From Ceratopteris richardii (lineage: Eukaryota; Streptophyta; Polypodiopsida; Polypodiales; Pteridaceae): a stretch of DNA of 64,000 nt. Within the stretch, counting starts at the first letter, position 1; the number at the start of each line of letters is the position of its first letter. The notes under the pieces are model-generated. The model worked only from the letters and a program-made list of their open reading frames with translations, was not told the DNA's origin and made no database searches. The translations under genes were made by a program, and so were the position numbers. This document shows positions 1 to 11,392 of this stretch, in pieces. The stretch covers positions 103,949,161 through 104,013,160 of the forward strand of contig CM035428.1 in NCBI GenBank assembly GCA_020310875.1. Direction: 5' to 3'.

Positions 1-330
1 ATTAGGAAAAAAACTATAATATATAACCAAATATATATAAAAAATAGGATTTTAATATAGATAAATAAATATGAAAAGAGCTTAAGTTTTTTAATTAAAT
101 TAAATATATATAATTAAAGATATAGTTTAATGTAGTTTTTTAATTAAATTACATATACATATAATTAAATATATAGAAAATAGGGTTTTAAGAAAAAATT
201 AAGAAAAAAAGTGTAATATATAATAAAATGTACTATATATAATTAAATACATAAGAGATTTTGATTTATGAGTTAAATTAAATATATATAATTAAATATA
301 TAAAAAATAGGATTTTTTGTTTAATAGAAA
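1..330. repeat. AT-rich low-complexity repeat
   Basis: Almost only A and T. The words TAATTAAATATATA and TTTAATTAAATTAAATAT recur many times with variable spacing. No coding potential. It lies just outside the first CACTA transposase remnant, so it may be element-flanking or subterminal DNA, but I see no terminal inverted repeat to prove that. Confidence 0.6.
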
Positions 331-394
331 AAATTACGGTTTTAGATATAAATTTCCTAATACGTCCAGATGCAAATCCATAGTTTAGTTAATG

Positions 395-1790
395 TCATGG
401 CATGTAAAGAGGAGGTCTATAGATGGTGTAATGTGAGTGCATGCTGACTCTGATGGTTGGAAACACATAGATAGTAAGTGGCTAGAGTTTGATAGTGAGC
501 CTCGAAACTCTCGTCTAGGCCTAGCTATGGATGAAGTAAATCCATTTGGTTTATGCAGCTCTTCATAGAAGACATGGCCTGTATGTTTGGTCAACTATAA
601 CATCCACACCATGGCTGGCCACAAAAAAGAGCCATTTATTATTAGCTCTCATTATGCGAGATAAGTATAAGGTAAAAAACATGGATGTATACCTTGCACA
701 ACTTGTGGAAGAGCTATGCACTTTATAGGATGGGATTATTGTGCGCGATATATCACGAGACGTGCAAGTGCAAGGTATACTTATGTGGACGATGCATGAC
801 TTGCCCAGTTATGGTGAATGTTCAGGTTTAGTTATGGTGAATGTTCAGGTTTACTGATTTGGGGTTACTATGCTTGTCCCCTATGCGGTCCATGACTCGA
901 AGCACGCTACTTCAAAGCACTTCAAAAATCTATCTATGAAGGACATCATAGATATTTGCTCGATAGAAATGTTTTACATGAAGGGCAAATTGGCTTGGCT
1001 GACAAGCGGAATGCCAAATGAAAGCAAACGATTGGAAGGAGCTCAGGAATGTAGAATCACCAAACGCTGGCATGAAACAGTTGTTGATCTTTCACGAAAT
1101 CCCTTGTTGGAGTGAGTTATTGATCAATCATTTGGTAGACCCGATGCATATTTTCAAGAATGTGGAAGAGATTCTCTGGAAAACTTTGATCGGAAAGAAA
1201 GAAAGCAAAGCACAATGGGAGGACTTGGAAGGGTGAGATCGTATGCAAGAGTTGTGGGCAATTACCAAGCCCAACGGGACAGTGTCATTACCAAGAGCTC
1301 CTTGGGTGCTTTGCAAGATGGAAGAGAAACAAGTGAAAAAGGTGATTCCAAGGTTTCGGACACCTACTCGGTGCGTGAGATATCTAAAGGCTACCTTCAC
1401 ATGAAAAGACGATATCAGAGGGCTAAAGTCTCATGATTGGTACAAGTTTTTATAGTTTATGCTCCCTGTAGCTCTAAAAGATTTCCTTTCAGAGGATGTG
1501 CGACCAACCATTCATAACTTCAATTCCTTGGTATGGTGGATCTCTTCTTAAGAGATAAAGAGAGATAGCATAGAAACTGTGAAACTCAATGCTATAGAGG
1601 TTGTCTGTATGGTAGAGAAATACTTTTCCATAAGTATTGTCACAATTCAGCTTCATTTACAAGTTCATGTGGTTGATAAAGTTTCAATAGCAGGTACCGT
1701 CCATAGACGATGGATTTTCTTCTTAGAGACGTAGAAGAAACTCCATGTGTAGTGGACTCTGAGATTCATTCGATAGTCAAGGAGGAAGAG
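395..1790 (+). pseudogene. CACTA (En/Spm) TNP2 transposase, degenerate
   Basis: Remnant of the plant CACTA transposase (Transposase_21/TNP2 family followed by a DUF4218-like region), the enzyme that excises and integrates these DNA transposons. Family landmarks occur in the right order but in shifting frames. About 395-590 reads WHVKRRSIDGVM, then DSDGWKHID, then RNSRLGLAMDEVNPFG and CLVNYN. About 680-830 reads MDVYLAQLVEEL and LMWTMHDLPSYGE. About 1118-1180 reads NHLVDPMHIFKNV, the TNP2 motif with a conserved D-x-MH. About 1432-1480 reads SHDWYKF followed by LPVAL. About 1660-1740 reads VDKVSIAGTVHRRWIFF, the DUF4218 signature. In-frame stops (for example in the DGVM segment and after CSSS) and several frameshifts make it a pseudogene. 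A related copy lies on the minus strand at 52430-55000. Confidence 0.87.
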
Positions 1791-2379
1791 ATCATTGTCT
1801 GAGATGAAGAAGTCTTTGAAGAAGACGAGATATGCGATGAACTAACAGACAATATGTTGTACGAGAACGATGATAAAAAAGGAGCTAGCATACCAAAAGA
1901 TCTAGAAATCGTCAATGTAGATATAGATATCCTCTTTGCATCAGATCTCCAAGAGAATGTTAGAATGGAGGATTTCTGAAGCAAACACTTATACGTACTA
2001 GTTTGTGCTTTTTTTTTTTGCTACGTTCTTTTGTACACTACTATTTCTCTATATTATCATTATTATCGTATGCTAATTATTTGAGTTTTTTATTGTCACT
2101 CTGCACTTCATGATAGAGGAGTAGTTCTTAGAGTTTATATCTCCGGTATCTCCCGCTTATATGGCCTCTGCGTCAGAGTACTAGATCGCTCGTGGTAGCA
2201 CTCCCCATGGTCTCACTCCTTCAAGCCTCACTCCCCCAGCGTCACTCTTGCATGTAGGGCTACTTCTGTTGAAGGTACTCTTGGCTTTATGACTTCACCA
2301 TGACCGCCTTCTCAGCCATTCCCTAGTGGCTCCAGTAGTCGATATAAGCATTCTACACCTCAATGCGATACAGGTGCTG
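1791..2379 (+). other. Linker between the two CACTA genes
   Basis: The first 190 bases can be read forward as an acidic segment (EEDEICDELTDN, then DLEIVNVDIDILFASD), which could be the acidic C-terminus of the transposase. The rest, from 1985, holds a poly-T run and serine/proline-rich text with stops in all frames. No independent gene is recognisable. Confidence 0.4.
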
Positions 2380-3205
2380 ACCATCTCATCGATCAAGGTC
2401 ATGCTCTAGAGGAGGAGGTTCTAGAAGTGGATCTACAGGTGGCTCTGGAGGAAGGGACTCCTCTAGAGGTGACATGACGTACGTTGTGTCTCCTACTTTT
2501 ACTCTTAGAGCGAGTACCTCAGATGCATGTACGTCATGTGGTATACCACGTACACCTTGGGGTTCTCATGACCATGATGACTCCAAGGTGTATAGTATAC
2601 GTGATGGAACTCCACTGATGGATGCGACCAGAAAGACCATGCGTCAGCGCGTACTAAAGCATTGTTCCATAGAGTTTGGACACTCTGTCATGTTGAAATG
2701 GAGTGAACAAGATAAAGATCGTAAAAAATATATCACGGAGATGATGAATCAAGAGTACCGGCAAACACTTGGGCATTCTATTGCGAGCTCAGAGTGGATT
2801 CAGCACACGACATGTGAGGTGATGTCCCATCGATGATCTGAGGCTTTTGATGCTTTTAGAGAAGGCTTACGAAAGCCTGTATGGTTAGACGCTGAAGAGT
2901 GGGATATGATTCGCAATGACCAGAAAAAGACCCCTAACCAATATCGCCGGTGGCGAGACTCGATGACCACATATCTAGATACGGTGAGACCGTCATATTT
3001 AGGTAGTGGCGGATATGACACTGTGCATCATGAGTTTGTAAGTATCATTTTGATTATTCAATTTGTTTATTTGTGTGAAGGAGTTGGCAATGGGTCATCC
3101 TCTGACACAAACCGTGGAGGCTTATGGATATCGTCGTGAATTGGTTGCACTCTTGGAGGATTTGGAGGGATGTGGTGCGGTCATTTCGTGGGAGCATCTA
3201 CGATG
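2380..3205 (+). pseudogene. CACTA second protein, TnpA/Transposase_24-like, degenerate
   Basis: CACTA elements usually carry a second gene downstream of TNP2 (TnpA-like, Transposase_24 family), which binds subterminal repeats. Here a Gly/Ser-rich stretch (RGGGSRSGSTGGSGG, about 2410-2455) runs in frame into an open segment at 2474-2836. A TGA follows, then a continuation at about 2837-3040 reading SEAFDAFREGLRKP, WDMIRNDQKKTPNQYRRW and GSGGYDTVHHEF, which resembles the C-terminal part of the family. A candidate intron (GTAAGT at about 3039 to an AG near 3085) separates this from KELAMGHPLTQTVEAYG. The order after TNP2 supports the call. Sequence similarity is weaker than for TNP2, and another accessory CACTA protein is possible. 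Confidence 0.55.
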
Positions 3206-4539
3206 AGGTGAGCCTATAAACTTCGTTTGGTGTTTTTAGTTGTTGTTTATAAATATCATGTCAATTTGTCTCATTTCATGAATGTGCTTTGTTGCATGAC
3301 CGTAGACATAGATGTTTTGATCCCTCTGGGCATGTGGATGGAAGTGGCGTGCCACAATTTTATATTTGGCTCATATATCGCAGTGGTGCGCGAGAATTTT
3401 GTATTTCGCACCCGTGTATTGGCGCCGGTAGAAGCCTCGGTATACCCCTCATATGTTGTAGTCTTTGTCCAAAGGTTCTGTTCAAGGTAAAATCTTGGTC
3501 TAAGTTACTTTTGCAGCTCTATTTTGAAATACAGTACTAATTTATTTACTATCAGTGAAGATGTTCCTTTGTGTTCTTGTATGATACAAATTAATAGCTC
3601 TTTATATGGTCTTACTGAGTGGTTGGTTGGCTATTTATGTACACAAAGTGTAGCATACATTATATAAAAATATGTGGGAACGGCAAGTAATGATGAGGGA
3701 CATAATAGTAGTGAAAAACATGAAGATGAAGAGTGTGCAAGATCATAGGTGGAAATATCCTACACATAAGAAGACATTTCAACTTATGTATTTACATGAT
3801 TTCATGGGATTTTTTGAGCTGAATGAGTATTTTATTGTGAAGAGGGTGAATGCAGATGGACTGTGTATGGTAGACCTACTGAGCTTGGCACGAATGAAGC
3901 TGGATTTTCTCTTTCATCATAATTTTGATTCTGAATTAGAATTGTGTAACATTTTGAAACTAATAAGTAATGATCATAGCTTGCAACATATGTAGCAGAC
4001 ACATGGATACATATATAATAGTGAGCAAATATGGTCCCTCAAACAATCAGATTCGCGAACTATGATTGATTGTGACATTCAACTTTATCCTCCAAGCATA
4101 GATGGGTCCGGGATCACAAGGTTTAGAAGCAACAAAGTGTGCAATGGAGTTTTCCCGAATGAAGTGTCACCCCATTGGGAAAGAGCTGAAGTTGGGTTCA
4201 CCTCATCCAAGTGCTTCTCTTCAGAGCAGGTCTCCTCCATGCTCTCCTGCGTGCTCCTTGTCTCCCAGACGCTTTGGTGCAATGTCCATCTTTCTCATTG
4301 CTGCAGAACGTTTCTTAGGGCAAACACCATGCCCACCAATGGTAAGTATGGCTAATCCTCTCAGGTTTTTCTCTGGGTTGATCCAAGGATGGTGAAGTAC
4401 CATCCTAGGATCATGTAATTGCTGATACTATATTAGATTTGTATGATATCGGATTGTATGATATTGAATTTGCCTTCGGATGGTTCTATTTTGTGTGTGC
4501 TCAGTTTCAGTTTTTTCATTTTATATTTCTTCCAAGTAG
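3206..4539. other. No recognisable gene
   Basis: Short open segments exist (3289-3540, 3672-3995, 4062-4395), but I recognise no family in any of them and codon use is not distinctive. The 4062-4395 segment is Ser/Pro-rich and could be an exon fragment. The region lies upstream of the hydrolase exons, where its N-terminal exons would be expected. I found no trace of the oxyanion/HG motif or the GHGxSDG motif of that family here. Confidence 0.4.
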
Positions 4540-5152
4540 CTCTACTCCAGGAATTAGATAAGAATCCTTCTTTTCCATGCTTCCTTTTTGGATATTCTAC
4601 AGGTGGAATGGTAGTATTGAAAGTGAGGATTTGTTGCACTTTCTGCACTTCCATAACTTTCTATAGTTCCAATGATGTAAACCTCATTTATCAGATATAA
4701 TTTAGCCTTTGAACTACAGCATGCAGCTATCTCATACTATTCTAATCTTTACCCTAAAAAATGTTTTGCAGTCAGCCTGTGAACGTTGAGATGTTCCTTC
4801 AAGACATAGTTCTAGCATCTCTAGCTTTGCAAGTTTGACCAACACATCCTATATTTGAGGTATTGTTTATCATCTTTTTATCTCAATTCATCAACTTCGT
4901 GATGCAGGTTTCTATTTTATAGTTTACTTAATGAAGTTGTTTCACATTATTGCTCTAGTTATCTCAATGCTTCTATCAACTTTACAGTTCAAGGGTGCCA
5001 ACAAGAGAGGCATACCTATCTCATCAGATCCTGCACAGCTTGTCACCAAATATTTTGGTCCTTTAGTCTACATTTGGCCTCTTTGTATCAGAACATGGTT
5101 AGAGATTTTGCAGATAACAAATCACCTACAAAGAACTATAAATAAGGTCACA
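4540..5152 (+). pseudogene. Monoacylglycerol-lipase-like alpha/beta hydrolase, upstream exons of a broken gene
   Basis: Three exon-like blocks match the plant MAGL / caffeoyl-shikimate-esterase-like hydrolases, which cleave acyl esters such as monoacylglycerols. Block 1 (4540-4622, AG before, GTGAGG after) reads PCFLFGYSTGGMVVLK, which contains the nucleophile elbow GxSxG with Ser kept. Block 2 (4772-4859, after TTTTGCAG, donor GTATTG) reads VEMFLQDIVLASLALQV, a TGA at 4836-4838, then PTHPIFE. The family has a Lys where the TGA sits. Block 3 (about 4923-5152) reads LQFKGANKRGIPISSDPAQL and ends NKVT. The coding sequence resumes exactly at this point 27.8 kb downstream (32935-33155). The N-terminal half of the family is not visible. 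The stop, the insertion and a downstream frameshift make this copy dead. Confidence 0.88.
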
Positions 5153-5954
5153 GTCCGGAATGAAGAATGTTCACTCTTGATATAGGTAAAGCAACAGAAT
5201 AAGAGGAAAGAACTTTGCCACTCGTTGCCACGATTTTTCCCCTCCCCCCGCTTGCTCCCCTTGCTCGCGAGGGCCCCCCTACGTGCTCTCTCGTCCCCTG
5301 CTGCCCTCCCCGCCTCCCTTGCTAGCATGCCTCGGTGGCCTCCTCCCCGAGTCCCTCCCTGTGCTACTGCCTACTGCCCCATCTTCGCTGCTTCCATCCC
5401 CCCTCCGACCCTCCTCCTACCTCTCCTCCCCCCTCCCAGCCCCACTGGAGGGCTCCTCCTCCCCCCCCCCATTCACCCTTGTGTTCCTAGCCCTTCCCCT
5501 CCACCTTTCCCTCTAGCCGGGGAAGACGCGGATGGACGCGGAGACCGCCCCTGGGAGGGACTCACCTGAAACCTCCTGGCCGCTCTCTCTTCGCCACCCA
5601 TTGGAATCTCCCTTACCGATAAAGGGAGAGCGAGTTTGGTTTCAGAATTCGAACGTCTACAAACATCGTTAGCCATCTTCAAAATCATAGGATTGTGCCC
5701 TAGCCCTGGTGGGCTCAAAGACCTTCTCCAGAGAAGCTTGCTTGTCGAGGTGGGCAAGCTTGTGGATATCAAGTCCCTGAGAAGCAACTTTTCTAAGGTT
5801 TAGCTTAGTTCTTTGGAGGCCATGGCCAAGATGATTGCCTTATCCTCCATTGCAATTCGGGTTGGCCATGCGTTCGTATGCCCTTGGACTCATGGCTTTG
5901 ATCCTTCGACAACTTCTTCTTTGACCTTCATTCCGAGGGAAGCATACCAGTTTC
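5153..5954 (+). mobile_element. LINE A (L1-type), 5' segment with ORF1 remnant
   Basis: This is the 5' part of a LINE inserted into the hydrolase exon. The candidate target duplication is GGTCACA, at 5146-5152 and again at 32928-32934 just after the element's A-tail. After a short leader, 5225-5569 is strongly C-rich and Pro-rich, as in the 5' end of many plant L1 elements. About 5870-5945 reads FVCPWTHGFDPSTTS followed by FIPREAYQFP. This resembles the PW...FDP core of the plant LINE ORF1 protein (DUF4283-type RNA-binding region). The reading frame is broken by stops. The segment is cut at about 5955 by the gypsy LTR, and the rest of ORF1 plus the start of the endonuclease are missing. Confidence 0.7.
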
Positions 5955-6155
5955 CTGTGATGACTTGATTGTAACTTTGTTAGTTCACATTTGCATTGGC
6001 TGTCATTGGAATGCATGTATTAATACACTCGATTAGGTTAAGATACTTCTTGGATTGATAATTAAAGCGTGTAATCCCCACTATATGCACTTGCAGAGGT
6101 TAGAGGTGTAGTCTCTTTCTCCTCAAGTCCCTAACTCGATACTTAGGTACACACA
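5955..6155 (+). repeat. Gypsy 5' LTR, truncated at its 5' end
   Basis: Matches the end of the 3' LTR (about 29620-29775), starting with TTTGTTAGTTCACATTTGC and including ATTAAAGCGTGTAATCC and TATGCACTTGCAGAGG. It ends in GTACACACA, five T, then the primer-binding site. The upstream part of the LTR is missing, and LINE ORF1 sequence abuts it directly. Confidence 0.8.
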
Positions 6156-6160
6156 TTTTT

Positions 6161-6178
6161 TGGCGCCGTTGCAGGGGA
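6161..6178 (+). other. Gypsy primer-binding site
   Basis: TGGCGCCGTTGCAGGGGA lies five bases after the LTR end. It corresponds to the widespread plant gypsy PBS (Athila/Tat type, TGGCGCCGTTGCCGGGGA, complementary to the 3' end of tRNA-Asp) with one change. Confidence 0.85.
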
Positions 6179-6817
6179 GTGTCGAATCAAATCGAGGCAT
6201 TTGTGTGATGGTGAAAGCTCTTAGCATTGAAGTGAGTAGAGGAGTTGTGAATTTCTTTTCTTTGGTAAGTCACTCTCATCCGCACTTACTACTTCTCACT
6301 TTTGGAGTGTGTAGTGAGTTGTTAGTTTAGGGAAGTGAGCTAGAGAGGGAAGTTAGAGTAGGGAAAGAGAGAGTAGGGTTAGAATTTCAAGCATTCTTCA
6401 TTTTTATACTCTTCAACTTTTGTCCAAACAGAGGTTTAAAGACCAAAAAAATAGTCATTTGTGAATCACTTGTTTCTCAGCTAGTATCGTGGGAGAGCGA
6501 AGACGATCGGTATCGTGAGCTTGAGATCGCGGTCGTTGGAGTGAGTTCGAATGATATCTCTTGGAATCTAGCTAAAGGGGAGCTTAGAGAAGGTAAGAGA
6601 AGTGTGATTAATCACTTATAAACATTTGTGAATCTAAAGAAACTACCTGCGATCGGTATTGTGAGAGAGAGATCGGGAGTTTGAGTGAGTGTTTTTGAGA
6701 TACAGACATAGAAGGAGAAGGGGGAATGCACAAGAAGCACATAAGTTAACTTGGTTTTTGAAAATAATCATTTGTGTGTGTGGAAAAAAGCAAGTATCAC
6801 GATCGGTCGAGTTTTGG
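6179..6817 (+). other. Gypsy untranslated leader, first part
   Basis: No coding potential. Scattered GTATCGTG, GATCGGTAT and GATCGCGGTCG words (about 6484-6540 and 6648-6675) look like isolated forerunners of the phased array that begins at 6818. Confidence 0.5.
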
Positions 6818-7478
6818 TATCGCGATATCGAAATTCCCTTGTATTGCGATACTCGTTTTGTATCGTATCGACGGTTGTCCACCTGTGGTATCGCGATACC
6901 AGTGTGGTATCATATCGCCAAAGTGTGGTATCGCAATCGTGACCACTGAATCGTATCGTATCGTTAAATTCTGAATATCGTATCGTTTTGGTCGTGATAT
7001 CGTATCGCAAACCAAAGGGGTATCATATTGGATGCAATAGCGGTATCGTATCGTTGAAACCTCTGGTATCGTATCGTCATAAAGTAAGTCTCGTATCGTG
7101 AGTTGCTTTGGTGTCGTATCATGAACTTGATATCGTATCGTGGAGTGAGCCGTATCGTATCGTGCCCAAATCTGGTATCGTATCGCCCTCTGCCCAGTAT
7201 CATATCGTGCACAAGGTAGTATCATATTGCCAGAGAATCGAGTATCGTATCGTCAATATTGTTAGTATCGTATTGTGTACACATCAAGTATCGTATCATC
7301 TGATAGTTTGGTATCGTAAAACCAGTAACATTAGTATCGTATCATGGCCCATCCGTGATATCGTATCGTGTAGATTTCCAATATCTTATTGGGGACCATT
7401 GTGGTATTGTATCGCCAGTTACTTGAGTATCATATCGTGGAATACTTGACATCGTATCATCAAAGGAGTATCGCCTAG
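6818..7478 (+). repeat. Phased array of about 30 TATCGTATCG-type cores, 23-bp period
   Basis: Cores related to TATCGTATCG (itself a dimer of TATCG) start at 6818, 6842, 6861, 6889, 6908, 6929, 6954, 6976, 6998, 7021, 7044, 7067, 7089, 7112, 7131, 7153, 7176, 7198, 7220, 7243, 7266, 7289, 7312, 7335, 7359, 7382, 7405, 7428, 7450 and 7469. From 6954 on, the step is 22-24 bp with only two exceptions of 19. The 12-13 bases between cores are not conserved, apart from a frequent G just before the core. Typical variants are TATCATATCG and TATCGTATTG. 23 is not a multiple of three and stops are frequent, so this is not a coding repeat. It lies in the leader between PBS and gag. Confidence 0.9.
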
Positions 7479-7689
7479 AAGTGCTATCCGCTAGAGAGTA
7501 TTCAAGCCACTTAAAAAGCAAAGTTGAAGCAAATTGGGTAGCAGTAAAAGGTGAAGTAGAGGACGTATAAAGCCCTGAAGAGGTGAATGAACTTTAGGTC
7601 AGGAAGAGTCCTAGGAAGCCGCAGATGCGTAATATCATGAGTAGGTAGTGTTGCACAACCCACCCTACATTCACAATATGCTGAAACCT

Positions 7690-9497
7690 TGAGTGAATCT
7701 GAGGAAGAGACTATCATGGCCTCATAAGACATGCATAGCTCTATACCCATAGCAGGTTTAATGTCTATCATTGACGGAGAATACAAAACCTCCTTGGAAT
7801 ACGTGAACACTAACAAGCATGATCTACCCATCTACATAGATGGATTAAATAGATTCGTGGCAAGATTGAAGAAAGCTAGGGATGCTCACATAGTGCCTAG
7901 ACCAAAAGTCAAGTACGTAGGGGGTTTCTACATGGACAAGAGAGGTATTCTGTATGCAGTCACGGAGCATCCAGAGAGCATCAATGAATAAAGGGAAGAA
8001 GATAATGCCCAAAACCTTAATGAAGGGACAAGAAGAACAGGTGTCAACCCTTAGAGGGAAGTCCATTGTAATTAGGGTTTGGAGAGGAGATCCAATTCCC
8101 CAAGACGACTCCTTAATGGATGTCTACATGGTGAATGGAATGGATCATTTACTTAAAACCAACTCTTTGTTATGGGAAGAAGTGACAAATCCAGCCACCA
8201 TCTATGAGCTATAAGATCCTGAAAACCCCTCTCACATTACTTACTTAGACAAGAATCAGAGAAGATATTGGCCCAGAATATTCCTGTATTCTCGCCTAGG
8301 GATCAAGCCACTACTTCTCAAAATCCCCAAGGAACTCACAAAAATTCATCTTATCAGCATTCAGGCAAGACACATCAAGAGAGCATTCCGGTTAGACCCC
8401 AAGTCCAGTTTGCTACACCAGGTGTTAGTCCCAACTATGGACCTCATGCAAATGAAGAACAAAGAAATAGAATCCTTGTTCTTGAGAGACCACCAGTAGG
8501 AAGAGATGCAGGCATACCAATAGGATGACCAGTTTCCCTGTAATGCAAAGACCGCCTGAACCTGGAAGAAGATTAAGACCAATTCAAGTTGCCAAATGCA
8601 TGAGAAGCCACTATGATAGTTTTAGCGAGCCATACAATCACATTGCTGAATTCAAGCAAGTGGTTAGAGCAGAATAAGTAGAAGACTTCTTGATCCAGTA
8701 TGAATCATTTTGCCAAACTCTCACAGATATGGCCTTAGCATGGTTCCAACCCTTAGATCCTAATAATTTTCAAAACATGGAACAAGTATATCAGGAATTG
8801 ATTGAGGAATTCACTAAGAATGGAATAAAAAACAACTCATCATCATTAATCCATAGTTTCAAGCAGTCTCCTACGAAATCATTAAGGTTAGCAGCGAGAC
8901 GATTCAAGCAATATGCGGATAGCATATGTGGATAGATGTGCTGCAGAAGAGAGACCCACCCAAAATAAAATGGTCTCATTATTCTTGGAAGGATGGTGAA
9001 TGGGTCATTGAGATCCTTAGTATATGTGAAGAGATTCCAAAGTTTACAAGAATGCATGAAAGAGTGTATTGATCTAGAAGAAAATCTTGCTGAAGACTTA
9101 AAAATACCTCAAGGAAGTGTTAAGAGTGAGGATAGTGCTAGCACTACTTCCAATCCCAGGAACAATGTAGAAGAGATAACCGATTTAGTGGCTAAGAAGC
9201 TGAATATTCAAGGATAGAGGAATTATCCCAACCACCCTATGAGAGTGCCTATGCTCAATAGATGCGTTCACTGTGGAAGTGACCACCCTTCTCATTTGTG
9301 CAATAGGGGAGCAGTCCCACCACCTCCTTATGCCTATAACAGACCACCTACCCAGGGCCCAACTTATTACTGTAGCATAGAGAAGAGGTACACAAATCAC
9401 AGTACGAAGAATTGTCCTTACAATCGACAACCAAGACTTGCACAACCACCACCATTTAGGCCTTACGGATACCCCCCCTAGAGATTAAGGAGGAGAA
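7690..9497 (+). pseudogene. Gypsy gag, N-terminal and capsid part, degenerate
   Basis: Structural capsid protein of the gypsy element. Open pieces in different frames follow each other: 7731-7991; 7954-8214; about 8600-8935 (retrotransposon-gag core with FLIQYESFCQTLTDMALAWF and YQELIEEFTKN); 8935-9217 (YVDRCAAEERPTQNKM, then SLRSLVYVKRFQSLQECMKE); and 9239-9481. The last piece carries two zinc-knuckle-like motifs, CVHCGSDHPSHLC and CSIEKRYTNHSTKNC, then a Pro-rich stretch. Several stops and frameshifts are present. The gag is cut at 9497/9498 by the copia element and continues at 13496. Confidence 0.75.
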
Positions 9498-9686
9498 TGT
9501 TGGGGATGTAAGGGTCATGTGACCTTACCCCCATATTTATATATATACATCATATATAGAGCATTGCCTCAAGAGAAATCATTATGTGGGTTTCGAGGCT
9601 CCCACGCATATCCGCGCGTCTCTCCTCTCTTCTCTCTCCCTCCATCTCCTCCTTCCTCCTCTTGTTCTGCACTCCAAACCCCTTCA
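9498..9686 (+). repeat. Copia 5' LTR (189 bp)
   Basis: Begins TGTTGGGGATGTAAGG and ends ACCCCTTCA. Near the start, GTAAGGGTCATGTGACCTTAC-like sequence forms an almost perfect inverted repeat. A TATATATA-type box lies at about 9536-9547. A long C/T-rich stretch fills the second half. The identical structure is at 13307-13495. Confidence 0.95.
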
Positions 9687-9699
9687 TTGGTATCAGAGC
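9687..9699 (+). other. Copia primer-binding site (initiator tRNA-Met)
   Basis: TTGGTATCAGAGC starts immediately after the LTR. This is the standard plant Ty1/copia primer site, complementary to the 3' part of initiator methionine tRNA. Confidence 0.95.
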
Positions 9700-9759
9700 A
9701 TGCTGAAGGCTTGTGTGCAAGAAGCTTCAATGGAAGCTTAAGTGAGAAGAGGTAGAAGT

Positions 9760-10340
9760 GCAGGTCGGCTTCTCTTGACAGCAGTTCAGTATTTCGGTCA
9801 TAACTCGAGCTAAGAAGTTCGGATTGATGCGTTTTAAAGTTCTGTGTGTAGCTAACATAGAGAGCTACAACTTCACAGAAGGGCGCAGAACCTGATTCGG
9901 ACTTCTGAAGTGCCGAGAATTCGAAAAACGCAGAGAATTGTAGAAGGCGAATCTACATTGAGTAGGACAGCAGGTCGGTTTTTTTGTCATAACTTGAGTT
10001 CTACAGCTCGGAATGCGATGATTCAACTTGCTGCTCATAGCTTGGAAAGATAGCTACAACTTTGTAGAAGAACTCAGATCCAGATTCTGAGTTTTAGGTT
10101 GCCGAAATTGCAGAATACAGAGTAGTACTGTTGCAAGTGAAAGTGAAATTGACAGCAGGTGTTTGATTTGAGCATATCTTGAGCTACGCACCTCCGATTG
10201 AGGTGTTCTTTATGTCGTTACGTAGCCAAGAGTTAGATCTTGAAGTTTGCTGAAGAGAAAAAGTTCAGATTCAGAGGTTATCACCTCTGAAACAGCAAAA
10301 CACAGAGCAGTACAGTTTTGCCCAAACAACCCTAATTGCA
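9760..10340 (+). repeat. Three degenerate repeats of about 185-195 bp in the copia leader
   Basis: Three successive blocks start near 9765, 9960 and 10150. They share the order GACAGCAGGT, then CATAACTTGAGCT or a close variant, then a 'GTAGC...AGAGCTACAACTT'-like part, then CAGA...CTGA and CAGAG at the end. They are too diverged to align by eye base for base. The remaining leader to 11392 shows no coding potential. It contains many imperfect copies of phrases such as TTGGTC, TTGCCATT and GGCATTGTGG, but no clear unit. Confidence 0.55.
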
Positions 10341-11392
10341 CTTGGAGGTTGAATTGGCTTTGGAACTTCTTCGAGAGAAAATTTTTGGTGTGCAAGCTCT
10401 TATTTTTAGAGCTTCAAGGCATTGTACATGTATGATCACTGTGGTAGCTCCTCCATATGAGAGTAGAGCATGATCTTGTCACGTGTTTGGCATGTAAGAT
10501 GACATTGTGGTATACTCTTCTTTGAGGTTTATGTCATCATGAGTTCAATCATGGATGTATAGTGGCATTGTGGTTTATATCTTGCTTATGCCATTTGGTT
10601 ATGGATTTACTTGCCGGTTGCACATACTTTTGTGAGAGTTGACATTGGATCTTAGTTGGTACTTGTATCTTTGTTTTCTTTGCAGGTACAGGATCCAAAT
10701 TGGAGCCTTAGTTACACGTTTATTTGTCACCGTTATTAGCATTTGGTCATTGATTGATATCTATTTGCCAGTGTGATTCTTGGCATATGTGGATGGTGAT
10801 TCCCACATGGTTTATTTGGTTCTAGAGTCCATGTTACAGAGGAGATGTTGCCGAAATTTCATCGGCTTTTATGCTAGAAAGGAGCTCTAGTGGATCTTGA
10901 AGCTTGTGCGATAGTTTTGGATCATTGTTGATCTCCATTCATTTGGACTTGGTCACAGGTTGTTTGTGACAGGTTGGACCATCTTGCAGGATTTATTCTT
11001 GAGTGGGAGTTGTATTGCCATTGTATTGGCGTGTATTGCCATTAGTTTTTAGGCACATGTAGTTGCCATTATCTTCTTGATTTGACCAGTGACAAGTGGT
11101 GACAGATTACTTATTGTTCTTTCATTATTGGTTATCTTGTTTGATTGCTCAGTTTACAGGGGATACTCTGTCGAAATTTTCCTAGGATTCTTTCACATCT
11201 ACTTGGTCACTTTGGAGACTTGGTGAGCAGGCTTATGCTCATGGTTTTATGTGCATGCTAGATGCATGGTTATGTGACAGGTGGTTCACATGGTTTCTTC
11301 TCCATTGAGACATATGTGATGTGAGTTATGCATATGGATATGTAGGTGTGATCCTATTGAGGATAGAGTATTGTTTCTAGTCTCTTGTTACA

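Noticed and set aside
4062..4395. Candidate N-terminal exon of the hydrolase
   Set aside because: The Ser/Pro-rich frame has none of the family's N-terminal motifs and no credible splice link to 4540.
5225..5569. Proline-rich 114-codon frame as a separate gene
   Set aside because: C-rich 5' region of LINE A, in line with the following ORF1 remnant. Composition explains its openness.
6797..7225. 142-codon minus-strand frame rich in YDTIRY
   Set aside because: Chance reading of the TATCGTATCG array. Other frames of the same array are equally open in pieces.
6818..7478. CRISPR-like look of regular repeats and unique spacers
   Set aside because: Cores are only 10 bp, spacers about 13 bp, the sequence is plant retrotransposon DNA, and there are no cas genes. 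Treated as a phased motif array.
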